Shown here: positions 34,301 through 41,789 of the stretch, one piece after another
Layout: the number at the start of each line of letters is the position of its first letter
Numbering within the stretch: the stretch's first letter is position 1
Assembly (NCBI GenBank): GCA_932521025.1
Contig: OW051470.1
Location: 682,001-746,000 of the forward strand
Source: Oscheius onirici
Taxonomy: Eukaryota > Nematoda > Chromadorea > Rhabditida > Rhabditidae
Length of the DNA stretch: 64,000 nt
Reading direction: 5' to 3'
Notes under the pieces: generated by a model
Databases searched by the model: none
What the model was told of the DNA's origin: nothing
Seen by the model: only the letters and a program-made list of their open reading frames with translations
Program-made: the position numbers and the translations under genes

Positions 34301-36353
34301 GTTTGCCGGCCAGTGGTCACTACGGTCGAAGCAGAGTTGGAAATAATCACTCGCTTCATGTGGACATGCTCAGTGTCATCCCACCAGTCATTGTATTGAA
34401 GCTTCCTAAAAGAAAACCCAGTACTCATCTGAAAATGAGTCCGATCGGCAGAAACCCAGTAGCTCAGGATCCCGTCTTTGACTTCCAGGCATGGCACTCG
34501 GCTCTTGATAACAGTGAGTTACCGCTTTCATTTTTCAGAGGGCGCTCTTTCAATCGTTTGACTCGATGACGATTGGCAGCTCACTTGCGGCCGGAGACTG
34601 TAACACCATCTTCTTTGGTAGGCAAAGAGCTGAAGAAAAGTAGAAAATAATGGGCTTTTCACCTCACTTTTTTTCGAGATCAAGACGACATTTTCCGACT
34701 TTGTGATGTTTTGCAAAGTTGTAGCCCTTGACGTCCTCTACAACTTTGTAGAACATCAAAAAGCTGAAAAATGTTGTCTTGTGATAACTGTGGATACGTA
34801 AGGGGAATCCTTCTAATAGAGGAAAGACGGTAGATAATTGAAAAAGCAAAAGCTACAAAAGGACTTGTTTACCAAGGCTGATTATTTTTACTCAAACAAA
34901 TTTTGAAAGCTCGGAAAGCTTAAAAATATCGCGATAACACTGATTTCCTCCTAGTCAACGACAAGGTGCTCCGCAATGCTCTAAAACTTGTTCTGCCTAA
35001 TGTTTTCTCTTCCAGATTGTCAAGATGCCGTCTACTCTCTATTCATGCGGGCTCACAAGTGCTATGATCTCATACCGACCTCTTCCAAGCTGGTCGTCTT
35101 CGATACACATCTTCCAGTCCGGAAAGCCTTCTTTGCGCTGGTATACAACGGAGTGAGAGCTGCTCCTCTATGGGACAGTGACAAGCAGAGATTTGTTGGA
35201 ATGCTTACAATCACCGATTTCATCAAGATTTTGATCAGGTAAGCAATTTTTATTTTTTTTATTCTTTCCTCAAAAAAGTTTGTTTGAAATCTATAAATGT
35301 GTTACGAAAATAGGTAAAACATTGTTTCAGACACTACGAAGCCGGAGAGGATTCGGAGAAAATGCGTGCTCTGGAAGAGGAAGAAATCAGTCACTGGAGA
35401 GCGCAGTTTGCTCAGGACGGCTGTCTTCGACCATTGGTGGCTATAGATCCGAATGACAGGTAACTTTTTGTTTATATTCGTCGAAAATCACTCTTTTTCA
35501 GTCTACATCGAGCTGTGCAAGTTCTCTGCGAGTCAAAAGTCCACCGCCTTCCAGTTCTGGACGGTTCTACAGGAAACATCAGCTACATTCTTACTCACAA
35601 GAGAATCATCAAGTTTTTGTCGCTTTACGTGAGTTCTTCCAGAGGGCAATGATTCCCACTACTTTTCTGTCTTCGTCGATCAGTCTGTGGACTTCGGCCT
35701 TGACAATATTCTTACCACAACTTTTATTTATTTTTATGCGTGTTTTCAGATGTACGATCTCCCACGTCCAGCTTTTATGGAAAAGACGCCACAAGAGCTG
35801 GGAATTGGAAGCTGGGGAGACATTCTGACGATTCATGTCAATACGCCTCTTCATGATGCTCTCGAGATTTTCTTGAAGAACCGAGTTTCTGCCCTGCCAT
35901 TGGTCGATGAGGAAGGACGAGTAAGCTTTTTTTCTCAAATTGCGTTCAGCGAACCTTTTTCAGGTTGTCGACATTTACGCCAAATTCGATGTCATCACAC
36001 TGGCAGCCGAAAAATCGTATGACAAGCTCGACTGCACCGTCAAGGAGGCTCTTGCTCACAGATCTGAGGTAATTTTATTTTGTGGCCACCAATCAAATTT
36101 TTTGCAGTGGTTCGAAGGCGTCCGCTGCTGCAGCGTCCACGACAATCTCTTCTCAGTTCTGGAGAATATTGTCAAGGCCGAAGTCCACAGACTGATCGTC
36201 ACCGACGAAGACAGAAAAGTAGTGGGAATCATTGCCCTCTCTGACATTCTCAAGTACCTGGTGCTGGATCCGGTTATCGTTCCCTCGGAGCCGCCGTCAG
36301 TCTGTGGTGAAGACAGTCCAATCGACGGAATTCCGGAAGGAAATGAAGATTGA
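13367..36353 (+). CDS. AMP-activated protein kinase gamma subunit (4 CBS repeats), multi-promoter
   Basis: Phase-consistent exons: 13367-13491, 19243-19352, 19851-19964, 20787-20946, 20987-21120, 25809-25945, about 26094-26136, 27682-27815, 28116-28163, 34489-34513, then 35016-35238, 35331-35459, 35502-35628, 35750-35920, 35964-36068 and 36108-36353, about 676 residues in all. The N-terminal half is Ser/Pro-rich and disordered. The C-terminal exons encode four CBS motifs. CBS1 is [18 protein letters not shown] to RAAPLWD...[17 protein letters not shown]2 runs [20 protein letters not shown] to [14 protein letters not shown]3 runs [20 protein letters not shown] to [14 protein letters not shown]4 runs [19 protein letters not shown] to [15 protein letters not shown]. 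In AMPK these repeats bind AMP/ADP/ATP and tune the alpha kinase, an energy sensor in cytoplasm and nucleus. It is an aakg-type gene, but I cannot say which paralogue. Exon 7 has a weak acceptor. Alternative first exons are listed separately. Confidence 0.9.
13883..14133. repeat. palindromic element with GGGTTAGGGACTTTTCTTA ends
   Basis: The left end ggttagggacttttcttaga is the inverse of the right end ttgtaagaaaagtccctaac, and internal copies of acttttcttagaaa lie near both ends. It is a MITE-like 250-base foldback in AMPK gamma intron 1. Confidence 0.75.
15051..15191. repeat. hairpin element, AMPK gamma intron 1
   Basis: The arms gtaaggttggtaaatggt and accatttaccaaccttac, extended by gcgggtaggcggtaagacaa and its complement, form a near-perfect 140-base hairpin with a short loop. 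Confidence 0.8.
16481..16648. repeat. 168-base near-perfect palindrome (MITE)
   Basis: The element runs from TACCGTAAGATTTTAGCTCT to its inverse. The arms are about 65 bases each and end internally at TTGGATACTCAGCCAA / TTGGCTGAGTACCCAA. It lies in AMPK gamma intron 1. TA at both ends would fit a Tc1/mariner-type target site. Confidence 0.85.
17031..17257. repeat. three direct copies of the CCACAGACTCGACAGTTCAC motif
   Basis: Copies at about 17031-17055, 17191-17214 and 17233-17257 all point the same way. They belong to the motif-A family described in the findings. Confidence 0.75.
17697..17973. repeat. composite foldback element (motif A outside, motif B inside)
   Basis: Two forward copies of CCACAGACTCGACAGTTCAC-like motif A (17697-17720, about 17740-17760) face two reverse copies (17908-17933, 17951-17973). 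Between them is a hairpin with tgatactcagcca and agctgagtatccaa arms (motif B, 17768-17840). The same order occurs at 45460-45660. Confidence 0.7.
18649..18763. repeat. TTTAGGATAAG foldback element, copy 3
   Basis: It begins AAATTTAGGATAAG and ends CTTATCCTAAAAAG, with internal ctacagtaacc, as in the other copies. Confidence 0.6.
19381..19586. repeat. composite foldback element, motif A pairs
   Basis: Forward copies near 19381-19403 and 19434-19456 face reverse copies at 19513-19535 and 19561-19586. It lies immediately downstream of AMPK gamma exon 2. Confidence 0.65.
20049..20609. repeat. 560-base palindromic element
   Basis: Arms of about 210 bases (20049-20258 and 20397-20609) are inverted copies, running from the outer agaaattttttctcgctgag to the inner ctgaagttcaggtggttcaa. 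The central loop carries a second small inverted repeat (ttttccaaaagtggtttt). It is in AMPK gamma intron 3. No transposase frame is visible inside. Confidence 0.85.
21453..23212. repeat. cluster of motif A copies in AMPK gamma intron 5
   Basis: At least ten copies: forward at 21453, 21501, 21849, 22173, 23084, 23141 (partial) and 23187; reverse at 22652 and 22706; plus a truncated gagccacagttcacac at about 21826. They flank the palindrome 22224-22598. Neighbouring copies are often 40-55 bases apart. Confidence 0.65.
22224..22598. repeat. 375-base palindromic element
   Basis: The outer accg.ctggg and cccag.cggt ends and the inner gtgaacaaataccagctagt/actagctggtatttgttcac arms are inverted copies. 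The outermost conserved block is gccttcagtgcggcgggcaa. The frame on each strand encodes almost the same peptide because of this symmetry, so those frames are not genes. Confidence 0.85.
23952..24030 (+). other. tRNA-like sequence, class II (long variable arm), probably a pseudogene
   Basis: ATGGCCGAGTGGATAGC resembles the D arm of Leu/Ser-type tRNAs. GTTGGTTCGATCCCGGC can form a T arm with two G-U pairs, preceded by a G-rich variable region. The acceptor stem and anticodon stem do not pair well, so a working tRNA is unlikely. It lies in an AMPK gamma intron. Confidence 0.3.
25649..25763 (+). other. alternative first exon of AMPK gamma (isoform 2)
   Basis: ATG 25649 opens [20 protein letters not shown] and runs through [16 protein letters not shown] to a GTACAG donor after 25763. 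It leaves one base, exactly the phase that exon 25809-25945 needs, and it is the same phase left by exon 20987-21120. This implies a second promoter upstream of 25649 and an isoform of about 500 residues. Confidence 0.65.
26285..26312 (+). repeat. possible Tc1/mariner-type terminal repeat remnant
   Basis: The sequence acagtggtcgacataattat followed by aggcgcacc resembles the ends of Tc1/mariner elements (CAGTGGTCG.. type). No matching opposite end or transposase was found nearby. Confidence 0.3.
31673..32053. repeat. 380-base palindromic element
   Basis: The ends ggttgtactgcagtaggcgc and gcgcctactgcagtacaacc are perfect inverse copies, followed by cctccctt.. and ..aagggagg. Further inverted blocks (gtttttcaccattttt; cagcgtgtaaa) approach the centre. 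It lies in the long AMPK gamma intron before 34069. Confidence 0.85.
34069..34488 (+). other. alternative first exon of AMPK gamma (short isoform)
   Basis: ATG 34069 opens [20 protein letters not shown] and continues as a basic, Ser-rich segment into AWHSALDN, leaving one base at 34513 for exon 35016. The resulting isoform has about 481 residues. The long isoforms instead enter at an internal acceptor (TTGACTTCCAG) after 34488, in phase 0 with exon 28116-28163. A promoter is expected just upstream of 34069. Confidence 0.7.
34705..34758. repeat. foldback element, caaagttgtag family, copy 2
   Basis: The arms gatgttttgcaaagttgtag and ctacaactttgtagaacatc face each other across about 14 bases. 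Confidence 0.65.
35641..35712 (-). repeat. inverted partial copy of the last AMPK gamma exon inside an intron
   Basis: Read on the minus strand, this intronic stretch is the same as 36166-36243 of the final exon (encoding [11 protein letters not shown]...[12 protein letters not shown]), apart from a missing gtcacc hexamer. It lies between the CBS2 and CBS3 exons, about 450 bases upstream of the original and in opposite orientation. It is not coding in this position. Confidence 0.9.
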
Positions 36354-37508
36354 GAAAAAAAACTAATAGTGAGTTATATACCTTTTTTTATATTTACGTC
36401 TGCTCGCTAAATTATTCCATTTTCCTAAAAAATATCATTTTTTAGCCTCGTCTCGGTGCCTAATCACCAGTTGCGGGTTTATACATAGAAGAAACAAAAG
36501 CACGGCGTCCATCATCATCCTGTAAGCGACGGGTGCTGATCTCCTCCTGCTCCACGACAATATATTATTTAGTCACAATATATTTATTCTAAACTCCGAT
36601 CCAGCTCAACCGCTGCCCATCCTCGGTGTCCCCTTGAGGATCCCCCGGTTACTGTAATATAGTCAGTTCTATTCTTCCCAATATATATAGTTTAAGGTTG
36701 TACATATTTTGTTTACTTCTGTTATTCTTGTATGCACCACTAGAAAACGGATTCGTGGCTTTTAGACGGGCAGCTTCTTAACCCCCATCCCACACTCAAA
36801 CACCCAAAAATTATCAAAACGTGCAAAAGTTACGGTATCATCGCTCTGTTTAAGCGCCTCTCCCTCTGCTTCTTTTTTATACGTTTTGCTCCTTTTCCGT
36901 CCCCTTGTTGAGCCATTTTTGAGGATTGTTAATGTATATGAGCCAGTAGTTGCCCCTCATTCTTTGTTAGACAGTCTAATCTACTACATATACATACGTA
37001 AACACAGTAATCTCAATACTGGTAAAGGATGTTTAAATTAAACGAGTCTATTTATTTGCGAGTATACAAGCTGTGCGTTATTTGATCATCTGAAAATCCG
37101 TCAAAAAAATCTTGGTTGGGACGGGGGTCCGAACCGGTTTCCATGCCTATGTCGATTAACATATTTGGCGTCTTGGTGAAAATGTCTATTTTTTGAATCA
37201 AGTCGATTTGAAAGGATGAAAACAAGCTCGCTTTTTCTTTCACAACAGAAGAATTGAAGTGATCAAAGGCTCGTAAAAGGCTTCCGCTTTTGAGCTTTGG
37301 CTTTCAGCGTCTCGCATTTATCTTTCGATACATTTTGGTCAGTTTGAGTTCATTTTATATGTCCCCGTTATATTTTCATCTTATTTATTGCGACATTTGC
37401 TTCCACGTGAATTTTTGTTGAGCTAATGTTTAAATTTTTGAAACTGTTTTCTCGTATCCTCTCTCTTCTTACCCATTACATTCAAAAATTCAGCTTTTTT
37501 AGTCAGAG
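36354..37508. other. AMPK gamma 3' region and intergenic DNA
   Basis: An AT-rich 3' UTR probably extends through the repeats of atatatt near 36560-36710. No exon is seen before the cyclin K start. Confidence 0.5.
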
Positions 37509-38729
37509 ATGCTTTTCCACAAACCGGACGACTGGCTATTCAACGAGCACGATCTCAATGTAAGTTTTTTTTACTTTCTCTATTTACAAAATTAATTACA
37601 GAACACAATCTCAAGAAGGCAAGGAATTAGCCGCATGGAAGAAGATAGTTGCCGTCGGAAAGGTATTAAGGTCATCATGAAAATGGCTGGGGAGAACGGG
37701 CTCAAATTGTAACTTATTTTTTCTTTTACTAACTATGCAAGTTTTTAGAAAACCCTACCCTACTCTAGCAACAGCTGCCGTTTCTTTTCATCGATTCTAT
37801 ATGGTCCATTCTTTCCGGGAGTATCCGCTGGAGGTAAACTCTTTCCAGGTCCTCCTATGTGTTCCTAGATCACTTCCCTAGCCTGTGTTTTTCTTGCCGG
37901 AAAAGTCGAAGAAACACCAAAGAAATGCCGAGATATTTGTCGAGTTGCAGAAGTTCATTTTCCCGACTACTATCAGAACAAACATCCTAATCTGATGGTC
38001 AGTTTTTAAGCCCTTGCCTACCAAAAACCTATTCAGGAAGAGATGATGGGAGTCGAGCGCGTCCTTCTCCAAGTTCTTAGCTTCGATCTCCTGATCGATC
38101 ATCCGTACAACTACATCCAGTCCTATTTGACGGCGGAGAAGATTCCTCAGGAAAAAGTGAGTTTTTAATGTGGTCTTGATACAAAAGTAAATTTAGATGA
38201 GAGAGCACTTTCAAAATTCTTGGACTCTTACCAATGACAGTTTCTACACACCGGTGTGTCTATTGTGGGAGCCACAGATGAGTCTGATACTATCTCCTTG
38301 TCTGTGACTTTGTCAATCTGTCTGTCACTCTGTCATGCTCTCTGCCCCTGTCCCAGTCCCTCAAGAATCTGACCAACCATTTCCAGATTGTGGCAATAGC
38401 CATGATTCATCTCTCTTTCATAAAATTCGGCAATGCCAAAGAAGAGAGTATGGTACGTTTACTCCGTCGACCTATAACTTTCTCGCTTTCAGCTGCCCAA
38501 CGAGTGGTGGTCAAAATATGTCAGTAATATGGATCTGAAAATACTTGAAGGCGTCTATCAGCATGTTGTGAACTTTTACCAACTGGCACAAGAAAATTCG
38601 GAGAAGCCATCAGAACAACAGCAGCAAGTGCCTCCTCAAAATCTACCCCCGTTGACTCAACAACAGCCGCAACAGCGACAAGTATCCTCCCATCAGCCAC
38701 CGGGTGGAAATTACAATCACTATCGATGA
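37509..38729 (+). CDS. ccnk-1: cyclin K
   Basis: Eight exons: 37509-37559, 37602-37708, 37749-37833, 37869-37997, 38037-38156, 38197-38280, 38387-38452 and 38493-38729, 292 residues. The cyclin box includes [35 protein letters not shown] and [20 protein letters not shown], then [19 protein letters not shown] and [25 protein letters not shown] and the VERVLLQ..FDL..DHPY block point to cyclin K and not cyclin T. A Gln/Pro-rich tail ends the protein. Cyclin K partners CDK12-type kinases that phosphorylate the RNA polymerase II C-terminal domain in the nucleus. The donor after exon 6 is odd: the frame demands a cut before ATGAGT, not GTGAGT. It converges on the DUF4139 gene at 38931. Confidence 0.87.
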
Positions 38730-38930
38730 TCTCTTAACCTTGATGTAAATAATGTGTGTAATAAAGAATTGAGCCTAGTTCTAACAATAAGTGTTTGAGA
38801 ACATTCCAAACGATTTTTTCCGCTTTGTGCTCCAATATTGGTCCATGCAAAGAAAAAGAATTGACGCTTGGATCAGCTCATTTCGCAAATATTTACGAGC
38901 ACAACCGTTAGATTTCAATAAAAGCAAAGC

Positions 38931-40795
38931 TTATTCGGAATCGCCAATAACTAGACTTTCCCCAATGGGGAAGGAAATGGAGTATTTGACCAGCAGAGTT
39001 TTTTCTTCTGCTGGATTGACGGAGACTGTCCAATCAAGGGTCTTGTCTTTGGAGAGCCAGATTCCGACAGAAGATGAGTCGGTTGGCCGAGGAGAGGTGT
39101 TAAGAGGTTCAGGAGAGAGAAGGGTGACCTGAAGGAAATTTTCTTTTTCTCACAGACTGGCTCACCTTGATCCTCCCGTCCTCACTCTTCGGAACCGCCT
39201 CCTTCAGTTCCAATTGCACCGGCTCACTTCTGTTGTTTTTAATCACAATTTCTTGTTCCGTCACTTTCGAAGTTTCATAGCTGAGATATCCGCCTTCGAC
39301 AGAAGTTTGTCTAGCCTCCGGATAGGTCACTTTGACCAGAGAATCCTCTCCCAGATTAACTCTGAACTTCTCTCCAGGTTCCACACTCTCTCCCAGAGAG
39401 TATTCCTGTGCGAGTGAGCCATTCAAAAAGACGGAAACGTTTCCAGGCAGCAGAGTCAAACCACTATTGTTCGTAATCTGAGCCGTCAGGAAAACTGCTT
39501 CTTTTTGGCTTGGAACGCATCGATGGGTCAGTATAGGTTCTGCCTTGAAACTGCCGATCTCAACCTGAAGAACAGGATTATTGGAAGCTTCAACAAAAAA
39601 AGCACATCGTGGAACAACTCTTCCTCTTTGACGCGTCGAATGGTCAGAGGAGCCGGCAGAACAAATTCCATCTTCGGCTGTGGCTTCATTCTTTTCTGTG
39701 CAGTTGGAGTCTCTTCCTCTTCATCTGGCTTCGACTCTGAATTGGAAGTCCTCCCATTTGCTTCCAGTCTGACTTCTTTGCTGTTCAGCATCGGAAGAGT
39801 ACTCTGATAACTTGGTTCTCCTCTTATGAGTGTAACCGATGCATTTGCGAATTCATCTCCTTCAATAGTGAGTTCAGCCATGTATTGAACTTCCAGAGAA
39901 GGAGGACTACAGGAAGTGTCAACGTAAACGTTATACTTTGGAAACCACGACGCATTGTCAACGATACTGTTCAGATGAAGTTCGAGAGCTCCACCAGGTG
40001 AGTCCAGAGAGATGAGAATTGTTCTGAAAAGTTTCTGTCCGCTACTTCGGAAATCTTTAAAAACTTACGCTAGATTTGAATTATTTTCTTCAGCAAGTTG
40101 CAGCTCTTTGAGTGCTGCTTTCATCTCACGATCAGCGTCGCCAATTTGTTCGTTGAGACGCACATTTTCTGTAAAAAAACGTTATTACAAATTCTTCACT
40201 GTTACCGATTTGCAGCTTTTTAGTCTCAATCCCATAGTTATCCTGGACTTTTTCAATGGATTCCATGTTTTCACTTGCCGCCTGGTAGATCATGCAATCA
40301 AAGGCGGCTATTCTGTTCTTCACAATGAATTTATCGTCTTGAAGACTCCGTGTTTGCCGATTCAGTTCATTATATTTTCTTCTGGCCGTGGCAACCTGAA
40401 AATTGTAGAGACTATCTATGTCTTTCACTCTCCTGTCTTTACCTCTGGAAAATCTTCCAAAGATGTTCCATTCTGATACTTTATACGGCACGAGCGAACA
40501 AACTTCTGATCCGGTCCATCGAGACTTATACTGCAATTATTAGACGCAAATTTCCGAGGAGACCAGAAAATGGCGGGACGGAAATTCTGAAACCGCGTTT
40601 GTACGGCGACATTAATGAATAAACCGTGATTCTGACTTCTGTGTCGCCTTTGGGAACATTCAAGTTGATGAGTCGCTTAACCTTTGCACAATGTGAATCG
40701 TAATGATAGATTGTGACGTTCTGTACTGGAAGCTCTTGAGCAGGAATTTCAATGATGTGAGGCTTTACGACTCCGACAGACGGCTCTACTTCCAT
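38931..40795 (-). CDS. DUF4140/DUF4139 protein A (F37C4.5-like)
   Basis: Seven exons in phase: 40795-40625, 40586-40443, 40395-40206, 40168-40069, 40023-39606, 39564-39166 and 39128-38931, giving 539 residues. The N-terminal DUF4140 region is VQNVTIYHYDSHCAKVKRLI then VPKGDTEVRI. A coiled-coil follows (exons 3-4, ARRKYNELNRQTRSLQ...KELQLAEENN), then the DUF4139 beta-rich region (NASWFPKYNVYVDT, YMAELTIEGDEF). An acidic insert (ESKPDEEEETPTAQKRMKPQ) interrupts it. The end has LLPGNVSVFLNGSLAQEYSL and VTEQEIVIKNN. The TGEDW..V.L.LST motif typical of DUF4139 is not preserved (EGDEFANASVTLIRG). The molecular function of the family is unknown. It is divergent in exons 1-5 from its partner at 41790 but nearly identical in exons 6-7. 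Confidence 0.82.
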
Positions 40796-41789
40796 GGTCT
40801 CCTAAAATAGGTGAATATAGCCTGTTCAATAAAAAAATGTCTACAGTAATCCCAAATGATTTTCTATTTACTCCGACTTATTGGCTAAAATTTGATAATT
40901 CGCTGAGAATCTTTAAGGTAGGGAAAGTTTTAAGATCGATTAAACCAGACCAGAAGGCCAAAAACAAGCAAAGAGTCTTTATTTGAAGAGCCTGGTAGAC
41001 TTCCTGGACCAGCTGGATAGGTGGGCGGTTCGGACCACAAGGAAAGAGTTAGTCAAGTAAGGCGAGTTTGAGAGTCTAATTGGGACACAGAGAAGGATAC
41101 GAGTGAAAGTGACCGTTACTTATCAGAGAGTTATTTCACGGGCTAAGACTGGGAAAGACTGAGAGGTCTAAAAAGACAACCTGACTGTGTTTTCAGGTTC
41201 CTGTATGTGAGGCTGTGTTTTCAGGTTCCAAGACGAAAAATATTTGCGGAGAGAAGGAGGGGGAGGAAAAAAGATTCAATGGGGCATATGGGCGTCTGGT
41301 TGTGGCTTTTTCTTGCCTGCTATGACTGTGACTCCTTATCGCAACACGGTGAGTATTTAGAGCAATAGGAATTTTGATTGGACTTTCACTTTAACGTATA
41401 GTTTGTCCTCGAAAAATTGAACTTGAGTCTGCACACTACATGTTTTTTAAAGCTTTTCTCAAAACTAACGTCCGATTAGTTTAACAAAACGGATTTCACA
41501 GCAGCGTTCTATGAAAGAGCATTTTTTGCGCTTGTTTTGTGAACCTGGTTATTTCAAAAGAGGTTGCTCTACCACACCCACATTTCCAAATTCTCACTGA
41601 TGGAAGATCCTCGGTCGGAATTTCAAAATTCCTATTGCTCTAAATACTCACCGTGTTGCGATAAGGAGTCACAGTCACAAAAGACACGGTCCAACTAAAG
41701 GCCTATACATTCCAGTTAAACTTCTTCCGTCTTATCATTTTTTTCCTATTTTCACTATTGCCTTCCAAAAACGCATCTTTCAGACCAAA
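40796..41789. other. shared promoter region of the divergent DUF4139 pair
   Basis: About 1 kb separates the two head-to-head start codons. It contains the 350-base palindrome 41324-41676 and no exon. Confidence 0.5.
41324..41676. repeat. 353-base palindromic element
   Basis: The arms gactgtgactccttatcgca and tgcgataaggagtcacagtc, continuing through cacggtgagtatttagagca, are near-perfect inverse copies. It sits between the divergent DUF4139 starts. Confidence 0.85.

Noticed and set aside
35609-35938. 109-codon minus-strand frame encoding CBS-like residues
   Set aside because: The CBS-like part is only the inverted copy of the last AMPK exon; the rest is the shadow of the CBS3 exon.
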